This document shows, piece by piece, positions 21,701 through 32,643 of a stretch of 64,000 bases of DNA. Position 1 is the first letter of the stretch. Every line of letters starts with the position of its first letter. The position numbers and the translations under genes were made by a program. The notes beneath the pieces are model-generated. The model worked only from the letters and a program-made list of their open reading frames with translations, was not told the DNA's origin and did not search any database. The DNA is from Basipetospora chlamydospora (taxonomy: Eukaryota; Ascomycota; Sordariomycetes; Microascales): contig BCHP01000001.1 of assembly GCA_001599675.1 (NCBI GenBank), positions 186,001-250,000 on the forward strand, read 5' to 3'.

Positions 21701-24700
21701 GTACACACAAAGCAAGCACCCATAACTCTCCGGAGCCTTTCCCCTCCTCGTACTCGTAAACGGGAAAGTCGAGGTCCAGGACGGAAACGAGAACCGGTAA
21801 TCACAGAGTGGTGGACCAAGAGCCGGGATTTGTACTCCGGAAAAGGATGGCGAGGATGCGTATTTCTCGCCCGATGCTTTCTCTTGGGTTCTCGAGCGGC
21901 GGACCCAGTGGCGGACCAGGTTTTCTTCCTCTCCCCTCCGCAATTTCGGAGGTGCTCCGAGTCAGGCTCCCAACCCGACTACGGAGTCATACATAAAGAT
22001 CCCAGATCCCACGGAAAGCTTGTCACGAAATGGTTACGAGTACATACGAAGTAGAGAGGCTCATAAAACCGTCAATCCCTTTCCAATCGTGGATAGGCTT
22101 CCCCAGAGTGCAACACGCACTTAACTGAACAGAACAGGGGTTTTCTGCTTCTTGGGAGAGAGCAGACGGAGCACGGCGCACGAGTGAGAATGGAGAATGA
22201 TCAGCGTCCGGGTTCAGATCCTTGTTCCAGACTTTCAGTGCGCTTCCCCTGTGATAAGGACTTTCGTGTTATTCCGGCAGGAGGAGGAATACGATAATAC
22301 TGAAGGAAGGGACGAAAAAGGGTCTGTGCCGCCCGCATTCCTTGCTCATTCCTCGCTCGATTGCTCTCCAAGCGCGGGTTCTTACGGAGTGGCCTGTGCG
22401 AAATTAGAGCCGTTTCAGGATCAACTGGGATCCGATATGCGTTGCGGGGGGGAATTAAAGCTTGCTCGCAAAATCCAAGCTAAAAACACTAAGGGGCCGT
22501 CGCTTTTCCTTCCCTGGGCGGGTGGAGTCATTTGGATTTTCCCCTGCATGCAATTGAAGCGGTACGTACCCGAGTTGCTGCAAGGTACCGGCCGAAGTTG
22601 AGGGGAAATGATTGGATGAACGGGAAGGAAGGAAGGAAGGGGTGGGAGCACTCGCTTCTCTGTTGACCCGGATTGGCAGAAATGTCTTTATTTTCGCACA
22701 CACGGAAAGGACACTGAGCACGTTGATGGGAGATGGGGCAACACAACACACCGCTGACATGCCAGTGTTCGCCCGTCAAATCACAAATTACCCGGGTTTG
22801 GCCATGACGAAACTTGGCAGCTGGTTGGAACGGAATCGCGACCTCTTGTCGCTCGACGACGTCGAGACACGTAGGTCAATCGATCTATCGTGATATCTAT
22901 GTACGGACTGTATTTCGTAGACGACTCGGCCTACGGGCCATACCCAAGTGATGTTGCATGTGCAAGGAAGATTAAACTCATCCCAAGATACCAAGATACA
23001 GGGGCCCCTCTCACTCCGTCAAGAGGGAAGGGGGAAGAGGGGGAGTGCCTAATGAAGGGTTGGTCCTTCTCCACAAAGCAGAGGGAAAGACACTAGACCC
23101 ACGCCAGGGGGGTCCCAACGCCATGTGGTCAGCAAAAGTGGGCAGGAACAGGAACAGGAACCCGCCAGCGCCTCACTCTTTTTTGCTCCTCCACCTCTCC
23201 ACAAGATTCGAACAGAAAAACAATTGACAAAAACGCAAAAGGAGCCAAAACTCGGGTTGGACCGCTGGGGTTGCATTCCTGGTAATTTACGCAGATGAGA
23301 TGATCTCGACTTCTAGTCGTCTCCAACAAGGGGTACCCTTCCTTAGGAGGAGAGGCTGTATCGTATGTACTGAGTAGCAGTTCGCCTCTTTTCCGAGCAA
23401 CAAGACAGGCAGCAAGCCGCTGTCGAATTGAGTTCAGGGGTGAATTGGGGCCTTCCCGTCCGGCCTTCAATTCACATCCCTCTGGACACCGCCAACTCAT
23501 CGCAAGACAGCACATGCACCACCTTTCCACGACATTCTGCATACGAGCATGTCCTTCAACTATGTAATAGAGGCCTTATTGCCTCGACACACCACGCAGG
23601 GCCTTCATCGCTGTGCTGGAATGCATGCTTCGTACTCCGTACAGGGTCCCGAGATATCGTGTGGGTTTGTTGCTGCCAAAGCCAAGCATAATTATGGGGG
23701 ACCGACCCTCCGTACCTGAGCACTCCCCACGGCGGGCCACACTACTGGAACCTGGACGGAGTGGCGGCGATCGATTACTAACTGAAAGAAGAAGGAAGAA
23801 GAAGCAGCCCGCGATCGAGATACTTCGTACGGATTACGGAGTACTCCGTATTGACCCATTGATCGCGCCCATGGGCTAACTCGAATTCTTTCCACTATGT
23901 AGGGCCCCTTGTCCATCAACTTTCCTTTTGATTCCTCTGCGCACGAAAGGGTGCCACATACGAGGACGGATGGGTGCCTCGCACCTCGTACACACGCCGA
24001 GGACAAGGCCCACGTTTCGCAACGCCGGCAGAGATCCGAACTTCCCCACTCCCTCGTAACCCGGAGACCAACTCTTCGTCGTCGTCGTCGCGCAGCCGAC
24101 GCTTGCCACCATCGGCATCGGAGGGCTTGGCTGTGAGCTGCTGAAAGAAACAAATGTCATCATTGAAAACACAAGCGCCGAGTTCTTTTCCCGCGCATAT
24201 GTTTTAGCAACTCAGGCTTCAATGGGACCTGAGATCTGGGAGTAGTGGCTACTAGTTGCTCGCGGTACCACTGGTGTGTGTGCACGTGCGTGTGCTCATC
24301 AAGACTCCAGCGCGATCTGATACCCAAGCAAATTGGGCCGTTTCCCCCTTTCATCAAAAAAGCCCCTCCCGAAATCGAACTGGGGACCCGCCATGTCCGG
24401 AAACAACGTCCACACCCACCCACCTCTCACACCCCCCCTTCACTTCACTTCACTTCACTTCCCACTGGTCCCCCCCTCCCCCCGGGTCCCAGTCAGTGGA
24501 AGCGCATACATGGACTATCCCGGTCCCTTGACAAGGCCAATCTCATTCTCATTCAATGAGACCCCCAGCCCCAGAACAGTCCAGACACCCCCGTTCCATT
24601 GGGTCTCCAGCATCTCTCTGTCTCTTTTCCTCAAATACTAAACCAGCTGAGACCGCCTCACTGGACCTGCTTTTCCCTTTCCCTCTCTTTCTCTCTTTTC

Positions 24701-25640
24701 TCGCTTCTCTCTCTCAACGACAGGTTTTCGACCAACCTTTCTTTCTACCCCCCCATTGTCTAGTCTAAGTCACTCCTTTCTTCGGCAGACAGTCCATTCT
24801 TTTTTTGAAACCGAACTTCACTTCTGAACCAAAAGGTACGGCCTCGTGTGATCTTCCCCAGGGAAAGGGTGCATTGACTTGGCACTCCCGCTCGCCCCCT
24901 CGAACCCTTGAACCCCTTCGCGATATCACGTCCCAAGTCCCTTCCACATGCAAACTAGGGACAGGTACACAGGACTAACACAGGAAGCGAGTTACAACAG
25001 CCAACAAACTGCATCATTGCATCACCTCTTTCGAGACCACCCACCCAAGACAACAACCTGTGGCAATCTTTGATATATATTCAAGCACATCCTTCGTCTC
25101 CTGTTCGATTCGTCGTCTCCTTTCGACTTCTTTCCAACGTTTCAAGCCTGGTGCCCTCACCCCCCCAAGACTTGGAAAGTCTTCGACCAGCTTCGAAGCA
25201 AACCCCGACAGCGATCACGAAGGGTACCCTTGACGGTTATCCCCGGAACATCTCCCTCAGCAGTGCTGCCCCAGCTGGATCTGAAAGAAAACAACCCTCG
25301 ACTTCATCTCCTTTGAACGATACCAGTATCTTCAAAGCCGAAACTCGTCAAACGAAACAACAAAGGATATCCTTTTTTGCTACGCTTCGACCTGTCCATT
25401 GATTGGATTCCCTGAATATCCTCCAAGGTGTGTGTCCGATGTGCCCCTGACACTTCACCTTTGTTCCCAGGATAGCCCGAGTCGAAAACCATCACCACCG
25501 GGCCGCCAAGCTCAAGATGCTGTTCCCATTACCTTTGAATGCTCGGGGACTCCCCATATCATGGGACCCTTGTCCCCTCACCTAAAATGGCCAACAAGAC
25601 TAACACGGCAGCAAAGCAATCCATTCACAAAACCGACAAA
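18722..25640. other. Gene desert of about 6.9 kb
   Basis: I see no gene with a supported start, frame and splice pattern. The stretch holds four intergenic copies of TACGGAGTA/TACTCCGTA (20479, 23633, 23835, 23842), a (GGAA)n run near 22623-22640 and a (CACTT)n run near 24437-24461. A tRNA T-arm-like sequence followed by six T lies on the minus strand at 24355-24385. The last 600 bases are CT-rich and probably the promoter and leader of the CAP protein gene. Random ORFs of 60-165 codons are unconvincing. Confidence 0.4.
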
Positions 25641-26690
25641 ATGAAGGCATCTCTCGCTCTCATCCTGGCCGGCGCCCTCACCGCCGCCGCCAGCCCCCTC
25701 GACAAGCGCGTCCTCGAGATCAAGCACGACATCACGACCGTGACCAAGTACGTCTACCCTGACGGCTCTCCCGCCACCCACATGGGCGCTGGCCCCACCG
25801 ACGGCCCGGACACCGCCGTCGTCTTCTTCAACGAGCGCACCGGCGGACGCAAGGGCGACGAGCCCCAGGAGCAGCCCCAGGAGCAGCAGCCCGCTCCGAC
25901 CCCGGCGCCCCAGCCCGAGCCCCAGCCCGAGGAGCAGAAGCAGGAGCCCGCGCCCCAGCCCGCCCCCGTGGTGGAGGAGCCCGTCGCGAAGCCCGTCGCG
26001 GCCCCCGTCCAGAGCGGTAGCGACGTCCGGAGTGTGTCCCTGAACGCGCACAACATGCACCGCGCGAACCACTCGTCTGCCGACGTCCAGTGGGACAACG
26101 ACCTGGCCAACTCTGCGCAGATTCTCGCCAACCGCTGCGTCTACGACCACGACATGTAAGCAGGCCTTCGTCTTTCTCTCTCTCTCTCTTATCGTTTCCT
26201 AACCAAACCTCGGATAAATAGGGACATTGGCGGCGGCGGCTACGGCCAGAACATCGCCATGCGCGCTTCTACCGGCGACCTCGAGGATGCGCCCGCCGCG
26301 GCCCGCCTCGCCATCACCGGGTACTGGTACAACGACGAGTTCGCCGACTACCCCGGTTTCGGCAAGGACGTCTCGGTCTCCGACGGCGTCTTCAAGGACT
26401 GGGGCCACCTCTCCCAGATGGTCTGGGCCGACACCACCCACATTGGCTGCGCCATCGCCATCTGCGCGCCGGGCACCATGAACAGCATGAAGGGGTGGTT
26501 CGCCGTCTGCAACTACAAGCCTCAAGGTATGTTTCCCCCCTGGCCCTGGCCCGGCCCCCCCGTCATCTTCTAAGAGTCGCTATTCTCGCAAGCAAATGAT
26601 GCTAATGAATCTACTCAACCAGGAAACTTCCGTGGCAAGTTCGCCGAGAACGTCAAGGTTCCCCTTGGCATGGCCACCGCCCAGGTCTAA
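25641..26690 (+). CDS. Secreted CAP/SCP (PR-1-like) domain protein
   Basis: Exons are 25641-26155, 26222-26526 and 26623-26690; introns of 66 and 96 nt. The 295-aa product has a signal peptide (MKASLALILAGALTAAAS) and a dibasic Kex2-like site (DKR, residues 21-23). A Pro/Glu/Gln-rich low-complexity linker at about 75-130 precedes a CAP domain at about 135-285. CAP signatures are LNAHNMHRANHSSADVQWD, GHLSQMVWADTTHIGCAIA and WFAVCNYKPQGNF. CAP proteins of fungi are secreted and some bind sterols or act in host interaction; which applies here is unknown. An upstream in-frame extension exists but the ATG at 25641 alone gives the signal peptide. Confidence 0.92.
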
Positions 26691-27665
26691 GACTCCTCCG
26701 CCCAACCAAATCTACCTTATACGTAGTTGGTGAACTTTTTTTCTTTTTCTTCTTTCATGAGGCACATCTTCTTAAGAGACTCGGACGCGGCTTCTCTCGG
26801 GCGTTTTTACTTGAGCCATGAAATCCTCCTTTTTGTATGGTGTCGTCTACTTCAATTCTCAACCCTTTTCCGAATGTTTGATGTAGTTATTTTTATGGCA
26901 AAAGACTTCCTTGTGGTTTCGTTTTTCTCGTGACTATATGGCACATCGATATGTTCATTCTGCTTGCCCTTGGAACCAGCCCGAAAGTGGTGCCGTTCGG
27001 GTCTTTCCTCCCGCGTTGGCCTCGATAACCAGGGAGTGAATATGTGATGAAGCTTGCGACTCCATCTCCGTCTTGTGCAATTGGGGAGGTATAAAATCCC
27101 AGTGCGAGCATCACCCGGTTTTTGTCGTCTTGCTCGCGAATACCCATTTCCATGCCGAGACACTCGTCTTTCTCACATCGTCACAGCTTCTGTAGCCGCG
27201 ACTTGCCTGGGGAACATCATGCTGCCTCTCCACGTAACGCCGAGCTAGGTGGAAACATCATGCCTCTCGCCCAGCTGGTTAGGCGCGTTGCTTGCTCTTC
27301 GCGAGGCTGTTTCTTTTTTGAATGGTCCAAAGGTGAAATGACATGGCGTCCGTTGGAAGTTCGACTTGCACGCATGCGCGCCCGTATGTATTCTTAGGTT
27401 CAGTACCAACACACGTCGATGGTGTTCAAGTCCCCCCAAGACCCAAGCCGCCATGTTCTAATTCGGCAACCCACAATCCCTTTTCTGCATTTATTAATTA
27501 TTTTATCCATTATTTCATTATTTAGCTGATTCCATAGTGGGTATCATAGCCCCCCCCCCCCCCCCACCACAATTTCACGATCCGCCCCAGCGCATCGAAA
27601 CTAGGCCTCATATGGGCGTCGATGAGCCACTCTACTCAACAAGAGCTACTCTTCTTGGAACACAC
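26691..27665. other. Intergenic region between CAP gene and tRNA-Asp
   Basis: 3' flank of the CAP gene followed by unremarkable DNA and a run of sixteen C at 27550-27565. No gene seen. Confidence 0.5.
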
Positions 27666-27748
27666 TTCTCCATAGTCTAGTGGTCATGATACCTGCTTGT
27701 CAAATCGGCAATCCGCAGGTGGCCGGGGTTCGATTCCCCGTGGGGAAG
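27666..27748 (+). tRNA. tRNA-Asp (GUC) with 11-nt intron
   Basis: Folds as a tRNA. The acceptor arm TTCTCCA (27666-27672) pairs with TGGGGAA (27741-27747), with discriminator G at 27748. The anticodon stem is CCTGC/GCAGG and the T-arm is CGGGG-TTCGATT-CCCCG. The anticodon GTC is at 27699-27701. The anticodon loop has 18 nt, so an 11-nt intron (27703-27713) sits one base after the anticodon, the standard position for nuclear tRNA introns. The T-loop forms a good B box, GGTTCGATTCC. Confidence 0.93.
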
Positions 27749-28480
27749 ATATTCATTTCTTTTTTCCTTCTGTCCTTCTCCCCCCCCGGCCCGAGCCCCC
27801 CTTCCCTACGAATCGCGGCTCCCGTCGTTCTCCCTTTTTTATTATTATTATAAATATAACGAGTGGAGGAGGGCATAGTCTAAAGTAACAGCGGGATATC
27901 TCTATCATACGAAAGAGTAAGGAGGGTAGTAGGAGTTTTCTTCTCTTTTCTAGGTACTAGTATTAAAGCCTCGCCTTTCCTTTATTTATTATTTACTAGA
28001 ACTAGAGGATATAGTATCGTATTATAGGAGGGATAATAATCATGAAAAGGAGGACGAGCTCCCTGGCTCCAGCTCCCGTTGTATTACGAGTATACTCTTT
28101 CGCAAAGTGACCTAAGCCTTCAATAAGGATCACGCAGATATCGATGTGGCTCCTTATGCCGATTGCAAGTAGGGTTCTCGCACTCTCTCGACCTGGAAAC
28201 CATTCCTGGACGCCTACTCCTAACTTCTTACCTTCCTTACACGCACAGCAAGTGTTTCTCGGGGAGAAATATTGATCAACGACGGATCCCCTCGTACCTC
28301 GTCCCGTACCTCCCTCATCCCGCGCCTCCGCAAATGGGGCACACCGATATAGACTCGAGGCAGTTGGTACGTCGACCGGCGTCCTTTCCTTTCCGACTCA
28401 TCTACTCCTCGCCCTACGGGGAAAGAAAGTAGCTACTGGTAGTCCCCCCAGGCCCGCAAGCGAACTCCGGGCCAAAGAAA
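27749..28480. other. AT-rich left edge of the accessory island
   Basis: Directly after the tRNA the sequence turns markedly AT-rich (27830-28090), with ATTATTATTATAAATATAA and repeated TACTAG motifs. This looks like a decayed mobile or RIP-affected remnant. No ORF of substance. Confidence 0.35.
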
Positions 28481-29071
28481 ATGGGGTCCAACTCGCACAA
28501 CATGAGAACCACCGAGCTCCTCCCCTGCGGCACGCGCGTCAGGAAGACCATCCTCCGGGAGCTCGAGAGTTACTACCGGGTCGCTCTGGCGCGCGGCGTA
28601 GCTCCGCGACGCCGACGTGTACACGCACCTCCCCACGCATCTGCGCGTGTCTGATGGCTGCAGGGACGGCGACGTCTCCATCACGCTAGAGTACAGGCCC
28701 CGGGGTTTCCACAAGGGCTACCTCCTCCAGAACCGCGCGGCCGGCCTAGCCGCACTGACGACGGAGCTGCGCTGTAGGTGGGGCCCTCCAGGCGGCGCAG
28801 GCTGCATGCCCACGGCGTCATACATGCGGACCTGAAGCCCGGAAAACATGGTGCTGCGTCTCCTGGATCGTGACGGGGAGGGAGGGTCTTTGCGGACGCG
28901 GACATGGAGAAGAAGATTTCGGAGCGGGTCTTTCCCGAGCCGGATGGCGTGTTGCTCATCCGCAAGTGCTGGATCTGCGAGTTCGAGTTTGCGGAGGCGG
29001 TCTTGCACACGCTGAGCGCCGAGGTGCGGCGAGGGCTCGGTGACGGCTTTCCTTCGTCGGTGTTGGGATGA
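28481..29071 (+). pseudogene. Decayed protein-kinase-like gene
   Basis: Translating segments in different frames gives the order of a small fungal protein kinase. It starts MGSNSHNMRTTELLPCGTRV at 28481. Then come DVYTHLPTHLRVSDG and SITLEYRPRGFHKGYLLQ (about 28610-28730), the catalytic-loop stretch LHAHGVIHADLKP (28802-28840), ENMVLRLLDRDG one base out of frame, and KKISERVFPEPDGVLLIRKCW to a TGA at 29069. At least four frame changes are needed, one of them an apparent extra G after DLKP. A functional kinase is therefore not encoded. The HADLKPEN-type loop identifies the fold. No intact copy is seen nearby. Confidence 0.72.
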
Positions 29072-29694
29072 GAGACTGTTATGGCTGGGGGCTGAATCAC
29101 TCGATACCCCCGCGGGGAAGCAATAGCGCTGAGTACCGAGAGCGAAAGCTGTGGCGAGGGTGTAACATGGTGGTGTTGGTCGCCGATTGGGAGAGCACGT
29201 GGACCATGTCCTTTTGGAAAGGAAAGATATCCAGCAGCCGCGGTTCCCTCGCGAGCGGTGTCTCATTATCGTAGAGTGTCCATCCTCTCTCGCCGTTGCT
29301 TCGAGCTTCGGAAACAATACATTCCCTTTTCTCGTATCATGTCCTCCAGCCACTGGATATATCCAAAGATGGGACAAGGCCAGATTGCATCCACGCCAGG
29401 CGGACAGCCGCCACAAACGGAAAGTACAGCGAATGTCCGACTCTGCCCCTTCCGTTGCTACCCGTAGGAACCCTTCGGACTACCACAGTCTCGGATTACT
29501 CCCGACCCAGCCGGTCTCTTGAGCGGTGCTGGGGCTGCCCGTCTTTAGTGGCGGCAAGAGCAGGTCCTGCAGGGCTGGCATAGAAGCCGGAATCGTCAAG
29601 ACATTGAAGCCTTTGTGGCGGTCCACTACGTTAGTCTGGTATCTAACCGTAGGTAGCACGCTTAAAGATACGCGGAGCAAGGGCGTTTCTCACC
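29072..29694. other. Gene-free spacer inside the accessory island
   Basis: Short ORFs only, none with motifs. It holds the 3' flank of the coiled-coil gene on the minus strand. Confidence 0.4.
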
Positions 29695-31038
29695 TTATGA
29701 AGCAACTGTGGGCGGGTACTTCAGATCCCTTTCCCGACTAAGTGTTTCCGAATTCGTGATAGATCCGTGGTCATGGGCGCGGTCGTGGTCGTGGTCGTGG
29801 TCGTGGTCGTCCTTGTCCCCGTCTTTACCTTGTGCCTTTGCTTTTTCCTCTTCCCTTTCCTTTTCCATGCTCTTTTCCACGTACTCTGTCATGGTCGCGA
29901 TCATCCTCCGCCAAGAGTCTTCCGACCAGTTCTTCCACTGCACATGCTCTAGCGGACTCGAGCTGGCAGGGTCCGCCTTGTCGCCAGGATCGTCAGAACC
30001 CCATCCTCGCTGACGTTTCGGAAGAGAGAAGACGTGGGGCTTAAGATCCGGCCCGGGGCGTTTGATAACGGGCGCGGGGGCGCGGGCCGGGGCCGGGGCA
30101 GGTCGGCTGCGAGCTTCAACTTCTCGCATGTGGAACCGCTCGGGCATGTCCGGGTCGAGACCGAGGATGGACTCCAGCATCTCCACTGCCCGGTCGGCGT
30201 GGTTAAAAACGGCCTCACGCAGAGCTGCAGCATCTTGACCAGTACCCTCATCTGAGCTGCCGCTGGTGGAGTCTTCGCTGTCAGCGTCTTCGCTGTTATC
30301 GTCGTCGTTTCTGAGCCACCCCTTATACGGCAGGTCGTAAAACTGGATGAGGTACGCAAGGCAAGCCCGTTGCCGGTTGTCGATGCCGAGGTTGCGGAGG
30401 GCGTAGAAATCTCTCGGGGTCCGAGGGAAAAGGGAAGGGTCAGGCTGAACGATGCCGCGATCGGGGTCGAAGGCGACGACGGGATGGATCCTTTGAATAG
30501 GGGTTCGAAGGGCGCCATTTCGCGACCAGGAGACAAAGCGGCGGAATTCTAGCTCGAGATGGTTGATGCGCTCCTTGACCTCCCTGAACTCGCCCCTGAC
30601 CTCCCTGAACTCGCCCCTGAACTCGCCCCTGACCTCCCTGAACTCGCCCTTGACCTCGTCCTTGAATCCATTGACGTCGTTCTTGAATTCCTTAAGCTCC
30701 CGTTTCACGCCATGAATCGACGACTCGAGCTCCCATTTCACGTTATTAATCGACGACCCGAGCTCCAGTTTCACGCCATCAATCGACAACTCGAGCTCCC
30801 GTTTCACGCCACCAATCGATGACTCGAATAAAGCGCAGGCATGCCCAAGCGAAGAGTCCATATGTCCAAGCGAAGCGTGCACATTCCCAACTGAATCCTG
30901 CAGGTCTCCCACAGCCATGCCCACATCATCGATCGACGCCCGAATTGAAGCGAGTTCATCGTTGAGATGGGCATCCTGGATGTTTCGACTATCGATGTAT
31001 TCGTCGCGAAGGAGAAAAGGAGACGATGGTAGAGCCAT
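29695..31038 (-). CDS. Coiled-coil protein with hendecad repeats, unknown function
   Basis: An intact single-exon gene of 447 aa from the ATG at 31038 to TAA at 29695. After MALPSSPFLLRDEYIDSRN comes a long predicted coiled coil (about residues 20-165). Residues 71-114 are four 11-residue repeats of the form SSIxxVKxELE, with hydrophobic spacing 3-4-4. A second repeat block of GEFREVR units follows. A globular segment with FPRTPRDFYALRNLGI sits at about 215-240. Then comes an acidic, Ser-rich linker, and an Asp/His alternation (DHDHDHDHDRAHDHG) near residues 415-430. There is no signal peptide or membrane helix. I do not recognise a family. Its neighbours are decayed genes, so it is the only intact gene of the island; function cannot be inferred. 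Confidence 0.75.
   Translation of the reverse strand: MALPSSPFLLRDEYIDSRNIQDAHLNDELASIRASIDDVGMAVGDLQDSVGNVHASLGHMDSSLGHACALFESSIGGVKRELELSIDGVKLELGSSINNVKWELESSIHGVKRELKEFKNDVNGFKDEVKGEFREVRGEFRGEFREVRGEFREVKERINHLELEFRRFVSWSRNGALRTPIQRIHPVVAFDPDRGIVQPDPSLFPRTPRDFYALRNLGIDNRQRACLAYLIQFYDLPYKGWLRNDDDNSEDADSEDSTSGSSDEGTGQDAAALREAVFNHADRAVEMLESILGLDPDMPERFHMREVEARSRPAPAPARAPAPVIKRPGPDLKPHVFSLPKRQRGWGSDDPGDKADPASSSPLEHVQWKNWSEDSWRRMIATMTEYVEKSMEKEREEEKAKAQGKDGDKDDHDHDHDHDRAHDHGSITNSETLSRERDLKYPPTVAS
30572..30657. repeat. Tandem repeats of about 21 bp inside the coiled-coil gene
   Basis: Imperfect copies of CTCCCTGAACTCGCCCCTGA encode the GEFREVR units. Copies differ in length by multiples of three, so the frame is kept. 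Confidence 0.8.
30697..30828. repeat. Four 33-bp tandem repeats inside the coiled-coil gene
   Basis: Exactly 4 x 33 bp; each unit begins CTCC and ends near CGACTCGAG. Each encodes one 11-residue hendecad of the coiled coil. Units differ at several bases but not in length. Confidence 0.9.
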
Positions 31039-32349
31039 TATTTCGGATCCCGGTGATTGTGATTGTGATGGTGATGGTGATGCTCCTGTTCGGGAGGGGG
31101 AGAGGCGATGGATGTGTTGGGAGAGAGTGAGGAGATGCCCCAGTCCCAGGCAGATTCGTTGATGTCAGGTTCTTGTGACTGGTTTAGTTGCATAATGAAC
31201 GGCTTGAAGAATATCTCTTTAGCACCGACGTCTGAAATGGGTCGGGGGTTGATCGCCCATCATTGGTCAGAGCATCCAATCGAGCGTGGTCAGGCAGCAG
31301 TCAGGCCGTCCGTCCTCGTACAACCAACCCATCATTCCATGGACTCAGTTTCCTTCGTAGCAACAGTTCGGTTGTGGGTGTCATATGGGCCAGCAAGCAC
31401 GTATTCAGTTGGTAAGCTACGGAGTACGGAGTAGTTGATGACTAGACGGATAAAGTGCTGGAATGGCTTGGACCTAACATACGTTGCTTCGGTTCGAGGT
31501 TCAATGTGTCGTGCTATCACATTGCGAAAGGGCAGCATACTACTATAGCTGGCCCTGAACGATCATAAAAGCGCTCAAGGGCGAAAAGCGCGGGATATCT
31601 ACGCCTTTTATGCCTATATCTGTCCTCTATCTGACCCTCTCTCTCTCGCGTGTCTGTGAGTCATATCTAGGGGTAAACGAGCAGACATCAAAAGGCGAAA
31701 AGCTCACGAGAAAGGCGAAGCTATTATAAAAACCACACAAAGCTAAGACGGCTCGAAGCGCAGGATGCAAACAGGGCCGGGATGTGGTGTCGGCAGGTCG
31801 TTACACCTGTCGGCAATTGTGAACAGCTATCTAGGCCTCGGGCTGTCAACGTCACCTTGTAGCGGCCCACTTCGCTTGTCCCTGTACTCCTTACTCCTCC
31901 TCTTGCCCCACTTCTTTATTGACCGTATTTTTCTGTGTAGCTCTTCAGATCGGCGAGAGGCCGACCGCGCGACGTACGAGGGAGCGGGCCTCATGGACGG
32001 CGGTCGGGTTAGCCGGGATCTGCCAACCGAGGCTCCGAAGAAGGTTGCGGCATTGCACGACTGCGAAAAACATTTAGTTAATAATACAATTAAGCCTAGA
32101 GCAAAGTTATGAGGGAAGAGGAGGCGTACGGGTCATTGTGGAAATGTCGCGAGGAGTGTCCGGAGACTCAGGAATCGCTTTGTCCGACGGGAATTCGGGG
32201 GCCGGGACCTCGCTCGGCGCTGACCAGAAGAGCCAGTTGGCCAAGGGCCTGGTGCACCTGGCTGTTCTCCATGCGCGAAGTGGCGTTCAGCGACCTGGGT
32301 ACCAAGGTAAGCTTCGGCAGCGTTTCTTAATAAACAAAGAGCTCACAAA
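31039..32349. other. Island spacer, no supported gene
   Basis: Includes a tandem pair of TACGGAGTA at 31418-31433. The ORF at 32138-32386 plus has no family resemblance and I do not call it. Confidence 0.4.
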
Positions 32350-32562
32350 GCCTTACTATGCCTCCAGTATATCCAGTGTCCGCTAGATCGAGTTCAGTTG
32401 CTGCTACATCTGAACGGCAGGGACGTTTTCAATACGCGCAACCTCTGTGTTCATATCGCGGTTAGCGTCTCCAAACGCCCCGACGGCGTCGGTGATGCGC
32501 TGTCCCTCCTTGGCCATTGTCTGAATCGCGTTGTTAAGGTTGTTTAGGTCTGGGGGGTTGAC
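32350..32562 (-). pseudogene. Remnant of a coiled-coil protein gene
   Basis: On the minus strand, after an acceptor-like CCCCCCAG, a clean frame reads LNNLNNAIQTMAKEGQRI and continues as a helical sequence to a TAG at 32404-32406. The same frame then continues QQLNSI-stop-RTLDILEA, with TAG codons where CAG (Gln) would fit the pattern. It looks like the 3' end of a degraded gene; no start or upstream exon is evident. Identity unknown. Confidence 0.35.
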
Positions 32563-32643
32563 CAGGTATATAGGGCCTCTCTATAACACTATCACCTCGT
32601 AACAGTACTAGGCTCGGTGCGGTCGTTCTAGCAGCCTTTTTTT

